The translations under genes were made by a program, and so were the position numbers. From Rariglobus sp. (GTDB taxonomy: Bacteria > Verrucomicrobiota > Verrucomicrobiia > Opitutales > Opitutaceae), in assembly GCA_029266495.1 (NCBI GenBank), contig JAQSWS010000007.1, positions 28,532-92,531 on the forward strand: 64,000 nucleotides of DNA, given 5' to 3'. The first letter of the stretch is position 1. Every line of letters begins with the position of its first letter. The notes beneath the pieces were generated by a model. It ran no database searches, was not told the DNA's origin, and saw nothing but the letters and a program-made list of their open reading frames with translations. Shown one piece after another: positions 49,887-61,200 of the stretch.

Positions 49887-51596
49887 ATGAAAACCACCCG
49901 TCGCCGCCTTGCATTGGTCATTGGTCATTCGTCATTGGTCATTTCATCGGCGGCGATCCTCGCCGCCGATGACGCCTCCCTCCGCCCCATCGCCTTTCAA
50001 AACGGCGTCAACCAGCAGTCGCTCGGCGCCGAGACCGCCGAACTCGCCCGCGCCATCGACGCCCTCATCGACGAACTCCAGCGCAACGGCTTCCCCGTCC
50101 AAAGCCTCGCGGGACTCTCCGAACTCGCCGCCCAGTTGAACGCCCTCGGCGGCACCGAGATGAGCGCGATCGCCAGCCGCCTCCGCAAGCTCGGCGAAAA
50201 CGCCCAGGCCGACCCGCGCGCCACCGCCACCGAAGCCTACCTCGCCCAGCAGGCGATCGAGACACGCCTCAAAAGCCTCGCCCGCCAGATCTCCATCCAG
50301 CGGTTGCGCGAAGAGGCCGCCCGCCGGCTCGAAACGCTCATCGCCCGCCAGCTTGCCACCCAGCGCGAGACCCGCGCCATCGCCGCCGCCAAAGCCGACG
50401 CCGAACGCCAGCGCATCCTCGAAAGCGACCAGACCGGCATCGGTGAAGACCTCTCCACCTTCTTCCAGACCGGCGAAAACCTCCTCGCCCGCCTCCGCGA
50501 AAACCCCGCGGCGCCCGCTCCCGCCGCCGGAGCCCCCGCAGCGCCCGCCGGCCCCACGTTTGCCGAACGCATCAACGGCGCCTACCTGACCACGCTCTCC
50601 ACCGAAGCCGTCGACCACCTGAAGGGCAAACGCTACCCGGACGCCTACGGCCGCCAGGAAGCCCTCCTGGCCGAACTCCGCAAAATCCTCCAAGGCATCC
50701 TCTCCAGCCTCCCCAAGGAACAGCGCCTCGCCAACGCCCTTCAACAGGTCTCCGCCCTCCGCCAGCAGGAGGAGGCCCGTGCGAAAACCGATACCGCCAC
50801 CCCCGAAAGCAAACAGGCCACCGCCGACCAGGCAAAAACCCTCGCCGACCAGGTCGCCGCCCTCAGCCCGGAAGCCGCCGCCGCCCTCAAGAAAGCCGCC
50901 GAGGAAGCCCTCAAGAAGGAGGAAACCACCGAAACGCCTCCCGAAGTCGCCAAAACCGACCCCAAGTCGGGCGACCCGTCAAAGGATCCCGGCAAATCGG
51001 AGTCCGACGACACCGCCAAAAAGGAGGATCCCAAGGGCGAGGATTCCAAGGCGGAGGACGCCGAAGCGATGGCGAAAGGTGAAGGTAAACCCGAAGCCAA
51101 GGACGAAAAGGGCCCCGAAAACAAAGACGGGACCCCGCCGCAACCCGGCCAGACGCCCGCCACCGAAGCCCTCGCCGCCGCCGAGGCCGCGCTTCAGAAG
51201 GCCCTCGCCCAGACCCAGCAGCAAAACAGCCAGGGCCAGCCCCAAAACCAGCAGGGTCAGCAGCAGGCGGGCACCCCGCCGCAGCCCGGACAGCAACAAC
51301 CCGGGCAGCAGCAGACTCCCCAGCAAGGCAAGAGTTCACCCACCTCCCAGATCGGCCAGATCGACGGAAAAGCCCCCGACCCGAACCAGAAGGACGGCAA
51401 CGTGCAAAGCGGCCTGGGCGACGCGCAGAACCAGATCGCCGGCCGCGGCCCCTCCAGCGATGATCCCGCCCAGGTCGTCGGCGCGCTCCGCCGCGAGGAA
51501 CGCGAAGCCTTCAACGCCCTGCAAGGCGAACGCTACCCCGCCGAATACTCCGCCTGGGTGCAGCAATACTGGCGCAACCTCGCCCGGGACCAATGA
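49887..51596 (+). CDS. Secreted coiled-coil / Gln-rich low-complexity protein
   Basis: Signal peptide MKTTRRRLALVIGHSSLVISSAAILAADD; long QxxQQ tract near C-terminus. Confidence 0.75.
   Translation: MKTTRRRLALVIGHSSLVISSAAILAADDASLRPIAFQNGVNQQSLGAETAELARAIDALIDELQRNGFPVQSLAGLSELAAQLNALGGTEMSAIASRLRKLGENAQADPRATATEAYLAQQAIETRLKSLARQISIQRLREEAARRLETLIARQLATQRETRAIAAAKADAERQRILESDQTGIGEDLSTFFQTGENLLARLRENPAAPAPAAGAPAAPAGPTFAERINGAYLTTLSTEAVDHLKGKRYPDAYGRQEALLAELRKILQGILSSLPKEQRLANALQQVSALRQQEEARAKTDTATPESKQATADQAKTLADQVAALSPEAAAALKKAAEEALKKEETTETPPEVAKTDPKSGDPSKDPGKSESDDTAKKEDPKGEDSKAEDAEAMAKGEGKPEAKDEKGPENKDGTPPQPGQTPATEALAAAEAALQKALAQTQQQNSQGQPQNQQGQQQAGTPPQPGQQQPGQQQTPQQGKSSPTSQIGQIDGKAPDPNQKDGNVQSGLGDAQNQIAGRGPSSDDPAQVVGALRREEREAFNALQGERYPAEYSAWVQQYWRNLARDQ
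49911..49972 (+). repeat. Heptamer array (4 full units + partial) + abutting perfect 13-bp tri-loop hairpin, within the signal-peptide coding region
   Basis: gcattggtcattggtcattcgtcattggtcatt / TCATCGGCGGCGA-TCC-TCGCCGCCGATGA. Confidence 0.95.
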
Positions 51597-52423
51597 ACCA
51601 CGTATCCGGAATCTGGCGACGCCTCCGCATCCGCGGCGCCATCATCGGCTGCGCCCTGGTCATGGGTCATTCGTCAGTGGTCATTTCGTCCGCGGCGGCC
51701 GCCGCCCCGGACGACGCCTTCGGCCGCAGCGAACGCAAGGGCGCCACCCTCATCGGCATTTTCTACGACCTCAAGCAGACCCAGCAGCGCGAACCCATCC
51801 CCGAATTCGCCCGCCGCTACTGCCCCTACCTCGACGAGTTTCTCGTGTCCGGCTTCGACGAGGCGCTGCTCAACCGCTTCTTCCGGGCCGCCACCCCCCT
51901 CTACACCACCCAGTTCGCCATCCCCAACATGAACGCCAACGGCGCCCCCAAGGCGTTCGGCGTCGAAGGCGTGGTCAAACCCAGCTACTGGGTCGTGCAC
52001 TACAAGGGACAGGTCGCCCCGCCGGTCGATGGCACCTACCGCTTCGTCGGCAATTTTGACGACCTCCTGATCGTCGCGATCAACCGCAAGGTCATCCTGG
52101 ACGGCAGCCGCCCCGACACCCGCTTTCCCCGTCTCAACTGGAAGGAACCCGCCGACAAAGGCCCCAAGGTCGCCGCCAACGAAATCGCGGAATACGGGGA
52201 CTGGATCGACCTGAAGGCCGGCCAGCCCGTCGACCTCGACATCCTGATCGGCGAGCGTCCCGGCGGCCAGTTTCACGGCGTGATTCTTTACGAAAAGAAA
52301 GGCGAGACCTACCCCCGCAACGAACGCGGCCAGGCGATCCTCCCGCTGTTCCAGATCGCCGAAAATCAAATGAACAACCCGCGCTTCCTCACCGACCGCC
52401 CCGTGTGGACGTGCGTCGAATAA
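51593..52423 (+). CDS. Secreted PA14-like domain protein
   Basis: Signal peptide ...CALVMGHSSVVISSAAAAAPDD; VVHYKGQVAPPVDGTYRFVGNFDDLLIVAINRKVILDGS. Confidence 0.72.
   Translation: MNHVSGIWRRLRIRGAIIGCALVMGHSSVVISSAAAAAPDDAFGRSERKGATLIGIFYDLKQTQQREPIPEFARRYCPYLDEFLVSGFDEALLNRFFRAATPLYTTQFAIPNMNANGAPKAFGVEGVVKPSYWVVHYKGQVAPPVDGTYRFVGNFDDLLIVAINRKVILDGSRPDTRFPRLNWKEPADKGPKVAANEIAEYGDWIDLKAGQPVDLDILIGERPGGQFHGVILYEKKGETYPRNERGQAILPLFQIAENQMNNPRFLTDRPVWTCVE
51659..51714 (+). repeat. Degenerate heptamer array + abutting 13-bp tri-loop hairpin (12/13 paired), within the signal-peptide coding region
   Basis: gtcatgggtcattcgtcagtggtcatt / TCGTCCGCGGCGG-CCG-CCGCCCCGGACGA. Confidence 0.92.
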
Positions 52424-52522
52424 CCCGTTAATTTCCGGGAATGGGGTCCTGCCGCCACCCCATTGGCTCGGCCCGACCCTCATCAGGTGCGCATTCCGCC
52501 GGTCATCCGGCCAACGACCGGA

Positions 52523-53724
52523 TTAAGAATCGTATCGGAACTGGCCGTTGACTTCGCCGGCATAGGCGAGGTGCAAGGAAAGGCCGCGGGACAGCTGGGC
52601 TTGGACCCCGCTTCCGAAGGTGAGGCTATCGCGGTTGATGGACTCGCCCTGGATCGCGAAAAGATCTCCAGCGCCGGAAGCGAAACGAGCGGAAACGGCA
52701 CCCGCGGAGCCGCCAAGCGTGGTTCGAACGGAGTGAGTGCCTTGACTCTACCGGCTCAATGGGGCCCGTGATCCCGACTCGATGTAGTCATCAACTCTCA
52801 AATGCAGATAGCTCAGGTTGACGGAAGGGGTGAGCGTCCAAGCGCGAGCCTTGGAGTCATGGCCGTAGGGTGAGCGCTGCGTCCCACTCGGCCCCATGAG
52901 TGGTGCTGAGCGCCGATCCACCGAGAGCCACCCTCTTGGCATCATAAGAGTGAAAAGCTCCCCTAGGTTGGTGGCCGACCAGTCACCGCGGTGATTCTCC
53001 CACGTGCTGTAGGAAAGAAGACGTATGGGGTCGTCGTTATCCGGGAATCGGAGTGGTCGAAACCGGTGCGCGTATGGTCAATAGCCTGCGGCGAGGCCGC
53101 ACCCGCCCCTTGGACCCCAACATCCAAATTGCCTGAATTCGTCCATGTGGACCCGGCACCGCTTACCGCCACCGACCCCGCAGAACCAAGAGCCTCTCCG
53201 ATGGAGGCGTAGAACTCATTACTCACGCGGCTGCCACCCAAAATCGTCAGTGCACCGTCCCCGCCACGTCCAATATACAAAATGCTTGAGCTCGTCCAAG
53301 CAGAGCCCTCGCCACTCACTTCCACAGTTCCCACCGAGCCGGACTGGGCCGGGCCATCGAATGCCTGCACATTCAAGTCGTGCGACGAGGTCCAAGTGGA
53401 GCCAACGCCACTCACAGTGGCGGTTTCCATTGAACCAATCAGCGCGCCTCGATCAGTTATTCTACCACCATCGACGATCATTAACGCACTGGCTACGAGA
53501 TCGCCGCCAACAACCACCGAATAAGCGTCCTGAACAACCCCGCTCGTAACGGTAGCCGTGCCGCCATTGTCGATGAACGCACTAGTGCCAGAGATGGGAA
53601 CGCCATTGTTCCAGTGAAGGTCGTTCCAATGGCCAGAAGAAACTGCCCAAGCAGTTCCAGACAGGATAGCGGCGGAGACGTGCCACGGCAGCAGGAGACC
53701 GAAGCCCATGGCAATAAGCGCCAT
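52523..53724 (-). pseudogene. Decayed autotransporter: passenger remnant (52963-53724) plus beta-barrel remnants with in-frame stop, frame change and deletion
   Basis: Passenger repeats GSTWTSS...LNVQ / GSTWTNSGNLDVG; barrel pieces KARAWTLTPSVNLSYLHLRVDDYIESGS and VSARFASGAGDLFAIQGESINRDSLTFGSGVQAQLSRGLSLHLAYAGEVNGQFRYDS*. Confidence 0.8.
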
Positions 53725-54072
53725 CGTGCGGACTCGCCGCGCAGCATTCTTCGACGTTCAAAAGTGTAGGGGCTGTCATTCATATTAAAAATGAGCTTGT
53801 TCAGGATCATCGCTGGACCGGCAGTCGCCACGCATACAAGCAACAAAACCTTATTTCCGTCACATGTTCTAGTGAGTAAGCCCCATTCAACCGAATACAG
53901 TTGAACGCTTACTTCCGAACAAACGCATCACAAGAACCATCTCGCCAGCTCCGCAGAACCGGCCGTCAGAAATAACAAAAATCCGCAGCCCCTGCTCTAT
54001 CCGCCGCTTGCTCCTCCGATAAAATCAGCAAAACTCCTTTCATCGCTAGATTCCAATGTCGATTTTCATTTT

Positions 54073-54672
54073 ATGCGTGAGCACGTGATCAGAGCAGCAT
54101 TTACCGACACAACGGTTCGAGTATATCAAGCCTACACTCCAGATATTGCTCTCCCTGCATTAAAGGCAGGTCGATTTGTGCCGCCATTCAAAATGAGCCG
54201 TATGACGTGGATAAAGCCATCCTTCAACTGGATGATGTATCGCTCGGGCTTTGCGAAAAAGCCGGGGCAAGAAGTCGTTCTTGGCATTGACATTACGAGA
54301 GCAGGATTCGATTGGGCGCTGGACCATGCAGTGCTCTGTAATTTCAATGAGCGAGTGCACGGTTCACATGAATACTGGAAGCACTCAATGGCAACGAAGT
54401 GCGTTCGTGTTCAATGGGATCCCGAACGCGATTGGCGGCTAAACCCCATTGCAGGTGCGCGAACCATTCAGATTGGGTTGTCCGGCCAGGCCATGCAGCA
54501 TTATGTGAGCGAGTGGATCGTCAACATCGAAGACATAACATGTATAACTCGAATACTGGCAGATGCAGTGGCCACTGGGATTCATCCTCAAAATACTCCT
54601 GACTCGCTCGAACGCCCGTATCCTGTTAGCTCTAGATACAGCCACATTTTGGCTGAAGATGAGCAATGCTAA
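54073..54672 (+). CDS. DUF4291 family protein
   Basis: VRVYQAYTPDIALPAL...RFVPPFKMSRMTWIKPSFNWMMYRSGFAKKPGQEVVLGIDITRAGFDWAL. Confidence 0.92.
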   Translation: MREHVIRAAFTDTTVRVYQAYTPDIALPALKAGRFVPPFKMSRMTWIKPSFNWMMYRSGFAKKPGQEVVLGIDITRAGFDWALDHAVLCNFNERVHGSHEYWKHSMATKCVRVQWDPERDWRLNPIAGARTIQIGLSGQAMQHYVSEWIVNIEDITCITRILADAVATGIHPQNTPDSLERPYPVSSRYSHILAEDEQC

Positions 54673-54750
54673 CCACATTATACAGTGCAGGGCTCCTGCG
54701 ACGCGAAGGCCAGATATAAGCGAGTTAAGTAAAAGATCTTATTTGCATGC

Positions 54751-55254
54751 CTAAGTCTTCCGCCGGCTAAGTTGTCGCTGCGCTTCGTTTCGTAGAAGGG
54801 GGATGGCGTTCGTCTCGGCCAGCTGCCGCAGCCGGCCTTCCGCTTTTATACCATCAAGATTCCCAAGCGCCCAAATGGCTTTTACCGCAAGCGCACGACT
54901 CTTGTCGAACGTGAGGTAAGGAGGTATCCATTGCGTCGCATGGAAGAGTGCATCCACGGTCTTCAAACTCCTTAAGCTGCTAAGTGCACCGACGACATCT
55001 TCGTGACGCTCGTGCCAATCCTCCGCTGCTAAACGGGAGAGAGATGGAATATGTTCATCCTTAAAACCGAATGTGAAACCGACCAGCAACGCCATCTCAA
55101 CGTCGACACCGTTTCGCGAGGCGATGGCCTCATCAAGGAGTTCGCCTGCAAGCGCAACCCCATCATTGGAGTTTCTGAAGAGATTTAGGAACTCTTCTGG
55201 CGAGATGTCTTCATGCGCGAGCCGTAAAATTAGCTCCTGTTCATAAGTTGTCAT
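54751..55254 (-). CDS. HEAT-like helical protein, candidate immunity protein for the adjacent RHS toxin
   Basis: 167 aa, alpha-helical repeat pattern; start overlaps the RHS stop (ATGA, 55251-55254). Confidence 0.6.
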   Translation of the reverse strand: MTTYEQELILRLAHEDISPEEFLNLFRNSNDGVALAGELLDEAIASRNGVDVEMALLVGFTFGFKDEHIPSLSRLAAEDWHERHEDVVGALSSLRSLKTVDALFHATQWIPPYLTFDKSRALAVKAIWALGNLDGIKAEGRLRQLAETNAIPLLRNEAQRQLSRRKT

Positions 55255-58200
55255 CGCGGCATAGCACTGAAATTTATGATATTATCATTGAATGTGTTGA
55301 GTCCAGAACCTTGACCGAGGCCGATGTTAACTTGGCCATCCTCCGCCTTAAAATAGGCATTGGTCGTTGCCCAGTTCTCGACTGACTGAACGAGCGGCAA
55401 AACACCGAGCGTCTGCCCCACAAGCCTTGAACTATCCCGAACACCAATGGTTTGTAGCGCAGCGGTCGTTCCTCCATTCACATTGAACTCCACCAGAACT
55501 CCCGTATAGCCTGCGGCAAAAGACCTCGTCGGGGAGATAAAGGTTTCATGGGTGGCAGGGAGCCTGCCCGTGGACACAAGTGCACCGTAATGCTCATCAC
55601 TCATCGTTCGATAATACTTTTCGGTCGGCGTCTCTCCCGGTTGGCGAATATTAATCCATACTGGTTCGGCCGGTCTATCACGCAAATATGGATCAACACT
55701 ATGGGTAGGTGATCCCCATTGTTTTTGTGGTTCCGCTACTAGAGGTATTTCCGCACGCGGGGTAGAAGGCCTAAGAGCGGTTTTCCCTTCCGCTAGATCA
55801 ACCATAGCAGGGGCAAGATTGACGGGCAACGATTCAACCAGTGCTTGAGTAACTTTCGTTTCTTCGTATGCACCCATTTTCTGAAATGGCGACCCATACT
55901 CTCGAACATTCGCTGCCGCCATCCGATGAATTTCCTCTGGTGTGAAAGCTCGAGGATTCGAGGGTGATAAGAATCCAGCCAACATTGCGTTAATGAAAGC
56001 ATCCGCAACCTTCGCGGTGGTCTGCCCTGCAGCTTTTCCAAAACGTCCATCCGGATCCATGAAGTTGATCGGATCATTAAACGCATAATCGTATAATGAC
56101 ATGCTCGCGGCGTGACCCGCTGGGTCCGGAGAAAGGAACCGCCCGCTGATCGGCTCGTAGTAGCGAGCACCCAGATAATACAACCCGGTCGCGTCGATTC
56201 GGTGGCCACGCCAAACCGTGGCGCTGGTCAGCTGCAGTGTCATGCCTGCAGTCTCTGCCAAACCGAGTGTCTTGCTCACCTGCCCCGGCAAAGGGCCATA
56301 GCCGCTCACTTGCGTGCTCGTCCACGTCAGCATCGCAGCGCCAGAAGCACCTGCAATGGAAGCAACGCCGTGACCCCACGTGTCGCTGATCACCGCGTTG
56401 ATCTGGTGGTCGGATTCGCGAATGGCTGCTTCCAATCCACCGATGCCCTGCAGGCTGCCATAACCCCCGTTAAGGTCGGGGCCATATATCTTCCAAAAGG
56501 TCTCTCCGGGATTAGAGGCCGAGCCGATGTTCACCGCCAGTTCCAGAAACTCGACCTGTGGATCATAGAGGGATTTCTCGGTTACCCGCGTTCCCGCGAC
56601 TACCGCACCGATCTCTGTGAGGGAGTCGCTGCGGGTTTCAATGCGGCGCCCGCCTGCATCATAGATGGCAGTCCAGAGTCGGCCTGGCTGCCCGTCGCCA
56701 AAGTCTTCGATCGAGAGCAATCGGCCCAACACATCCCAAGTCAGGCTCTGGTTGCGCCCGCTTGTCCACGCGCGTTGGCTTGCATAGCCAGATGCGTCGT
56801 AATCGGTGTAAATGCGATCAGCCGCGTCCGCGGTAACCTGAAACCGGCTTACCGCGGCGGCGCTGACCATCGAGCCGTCCCGCTTGACCGCACGCGCTTG
56901 CAGTTCGTAGGAGCCATTCGGCAGGTCCAGTGCGACTTCCCAGCGGCCATCCGCACTGTCCGGGTTAAACTGCACGCCTTGAACCGGAGCGGTCTTGCCG
57001 GTGGCAAGGTTTCGAAGATCGAGCCGCACCGTGCCCGCACCGACCGCAACCCCGTGCGCGGTGGTCGATCCCGGGACCGTCGTGTTTTCCTGAACAATGC
57101 GAGCCAGCGGATCGAGTCCACCCGAGGCCACTTGCCAACGGTTGCTCGTCGCGCCTGAAGCAATCGCCTCGGTGCGCACGCCCAACCCATCCTGATCGTA
57201 ACGATACGCGATGCTCGCGGTCTGCCCCACGGTCGGAGCATACGTTTCCTCCACCAAGTGACCGCGCACATTATAGGTGTAGGTGCTCGCCAAGTCCCAA
57301 GAACCGGAACGCACCGCATTATACGTGCTCAAGCGTCCGTCTTCCCGCCAACTGAGCGCTTCTTGAAAGAAAGGGGCCGTTAGGCTGGGTATCGCCGAGG
57401 TGGTGGTCTCCGTCGTCAGAATCCGCCCCTGCCGGTCGCGGGACTTAATCGTTTGCGTGCGCCACGGATTGACGCGCGAAGTCAACTGGCCCGAGCGATC
57501 ATAATTGAAGACGAAGCGCTGATTGGAGCCCGTCATGGCTTCCGTGACGGCGGTGAGGAGTCCATCCGCGCGCTGCTCGTAAGCGAAACGTTGAGCTGGC
57601 GTAGCCCCCATATCTCCATCCAAACGGTGTCGACGGCCGACACTGTTCCAATGCTGGTCCACCGTGCTCCGGATCACATTATCAACAAAAACCTGCTCGC
57701 GGGTGACCTGACCATAGCCGTCGAATTGACGGCTGACCTTCGTGGTGGCCAGTGAGGTGTCGGCATACGATTGAACATGCTCCATGAGGTGACCTCGGTG
57801 GTTATAACCATAGCCTAGGGTCAGGCCAAACAACGCCGGGTCACCCGATGCCATCGTAACGGACATGGGGCGACGGAAAGCGTCATAAGCCACCGTCGTG
57901 GAGGTGACCCCGCGCAGCAGATCGACGTGTTCTCGAGGCAAGCCGGTAAAATCGCCCGAATGATAATAAGTGCGACTGAACTGCCGGGACGGCACTTGAT
58001 CGGCGCCCCGAAGCTCCTCAGTGATCGGTCGGCCGCTGGAATCAAAAGTGGCGCTCCAAGTCAGGCCGGCGGGCATGGCCCTCTTGATGAGATTGCCCAA
58101 GCTATCGTAGGCAAACGTGGTCTCGGCTCCGTCAGGCAGGCGGGTGCTCTTTACGCGATTGAACCCATCGAAGGTCATCAACGTGGATTGGCGACGTGCA

Positions 58201-61200
58201 TCGATTGATTCCACCAAGTTCCCAGCCAGGTCGTATACGCTTCTCGTGACGTCGAAGGCGCTGTCGGAGCGGTAGAGATGAGTGAGAACGGGTCGCCCCA
58301 AGGTGTCCGTAAAGGTTCGGACCTTTGAATGGGCTTCGGGTGCGCTCGGATCACCCCGGGTGACGGTCACGCTCTGATGGTCGGCGCTGTAGGCGTAGGT
58401 AACGACGCTGATCGGAGTAGCTGCCGCGACAGAGGCCTTCACCTCGGCACGAACCGAACGTCCGAGCCCGTCACGCTGGGTGCGCGTAACCTCCCCGAGC
58501 GCGTTGGTCACGGTATCAGTGAGCGCGACAAGGTCATACGCATACGTGGAGACCTGCTGCTGCGACTGCGGAGTGGCGCCGGGACCGGTGACCACCAAGG
58601 GACGTCCCATGCCATCGTAGCTGGTTGTCGCCGTGTAGCCGTCCACGTCGGTTGCAGAGACAAGATTACCTCGCCGGTCGTAGGTGCGCGACTCCGTGGT
58701 GATCAGCGCGCCAGTGCTACCCGCCGGGCTGCCGGTCGCCGGAGGGCCATAAAACCTTCGTGTAACCGTCCGCGCGACATCGTCGTAGGAGGTGATCCAC
58801 TTGGATCGGTTCGGCAAAATCTCCTCTTTAATGCGACCATCGAGGGTATAGCGCCACTCCAGGACGGTTCCATCGGGGTTTTCCTGCCGTGACGGCTGCC
58901 CCATGACCGTATAATAATAGGTGGTCACCCCGCCGGCCCCATTTATAAAACGTGAAACCTTGCCACCCGGCTCGTAGAAAAACTCTTCTATCTTGAGCAG
59001 CAAATTTGTCTTCGCCTCACGATACTCCTTGCGAGTGAGCTGCCCAATCGCATCGAAGGTTTGCGCGATGTAGTTCCCGTTAGGATCGATCTGTTTGATC
59101 ACATTGTCGAAGGCATCGTATTCGTATTCGATCACGGCCTTTCCGGCTACTTCATTCTCGTCGCCCACGGCCTCAACTCCGGAGCCATCGGCTTTGGCCT
59201 GTGAACGCCAGAACACGTCGGCAATTCGGCGACCATGTGCGTCATAATGATGGAATGTATAATCCTCCGGTCCGGTGCGCGGACCGTCTTCCCAAGAAAC
59301 CTCTCCATTTGAATTGTAGTAGGTTGTCGTCGACGAAAGCAGCGCACCGGCGACGTCATACACGGCCCCACGAATTGGGCGTCCCATCGCGTCATACTCG
59401 TAGCTCTTCTTACGCCCCCCGGCATCGACCTCCTCCACAAGCTCACCTCGGTAGTTGTAGTGATAGCGAGACACTGCATCCGCGACGTTCGAGCTCATCG
59501 CAGGCGTGCCAATCAGCCCTGCTTGACTGAACTGAGTCTGCTTGGTTATGAAGCCACGTGCATCATATTCAAGCCGGGCGTGGGCGGCATCCGGAGAACC
59601 AGCGGCGTAGACTTTGGCTTGAAGCAGGCCCTTGGCCTGCTGAGCACCACTTCCCGCGTTTGTATAACTTAGGAGAGCTTGAGAGATTTCGGTGGATCCT
59701 ATCAGCTGGGAAACGCGTGCAGGCCGGTAAGAATAGGTGGAATCGTAGACGATTGCCTGAACAGAGGGAACCAATCCCGAAACAGTTTCCACCTCGCGCT
59801 CAACTGTCAGAGGCAGATTGGTCGTGTTAGTATAGGTAGAGCGCACCGTCTGAGTTTCCGCCACGCTGCCGTCACCCGTGATGTCGCCGGTTTGTTTTTG
59901 CAGGATCAGGTTACCGCGGGCATCATACCAATAATGTGTTACCAAACCGCGCTTATCTACCGTGCGTTTAAGACTGCGATCATAGCCACCCGGGGCACCA
60001 TCGGCGGGGATGGTCGTGAGCACCGGAAGCACGAAGCCGCTATAGTCAGCGGGATCTCGATTTGGATCTGGATACCCCGTGCGTCCGTCATACCACTCCT
60101 GCTCAGTCACCTGCCCAAGGGGATCAGTGATCGACGTGATTAATCCGTCAGTGTATTCGTAAAACAAGCAGTTGGTGTCGCGCGAAGGATTGTTTGATGG
60201 AGTGTTAAACGCATCATAAATACGCGTCCAGCCGGTCTTGGGTGCGGTGTCTGACTCGGGATGCGAATATACATAGGTGGCGTTTCGGATTAACTCCAAA
60301 CCTCTCCCGATCGTCGCCCGCTGTTCAACAACCCGATTCCGGGTATCGTAATCATTCTCAAGCGTGCGCCCTTCCGGCTTCAGCACGCGTGTTATCAGGT
60401 GCATCGAGTAGGTGGGCACCGGAACAGTCGATTTGGGGTTCTTTAGGTCCACAGTGCTATGCTTGTAGCTGTAGCGATAAACCGAGCCGTCCGCACGTGT
60501 TACCGAAATCAAATCACCGAAATCATCATATTGATAGACTAAGCGGCGGCCGTCGTTCGCCGAAGCTGCGATAATCTGGCCGGGCGAATTGTATTCGAAC
60601 AAAATAAAACTGCCATTACTGCTAACAATCTTCGTCAGCTGACCATAATCCCAGCGATTAACGTCCACCCCTAATTTAAACGTCAGGTAATTCCCTTGCG
60701 CGTCGGTCCACTTATATAAGTATGGACGTTTACGGGGGATCTTTTTTCCGGCAGGACCAACTGGAAACTCCCTCTCGTAATACTCACGGATCGAACCATC
60801 GGAACCATAGACAGTGTAGCGGTTCCTCTGGGGGGGGTTTACAGACTCCCACGGATCACGAGTCGTGGTATTATTAACCATCTCAACTCGCTGGGACCGC
60901 AGGTTTGCCGTAGAGCCCACACCGGCCATTGTCGAATTGGAAAAGTGTTTATTGATATCACTTCCATCCAACAAAGGCCGTGACGCACGCCACACGTTGA
61001 CGGACGGCTCTTTTACATAGCCCACGACCGTGCCGTCCATCTCCGCGGCAGAGATGATACTATTTTTACCTGACTGCACCACAAGATGAGGCACCGTGTT
61101 TAACTTCCATCCATACCCAAATACACCAAACCCGTCATTCATGCTACTATATGTCCGCCGGACTTGGATTGGAAGCGGCCCCGCCAAGCCAAGATCGACC

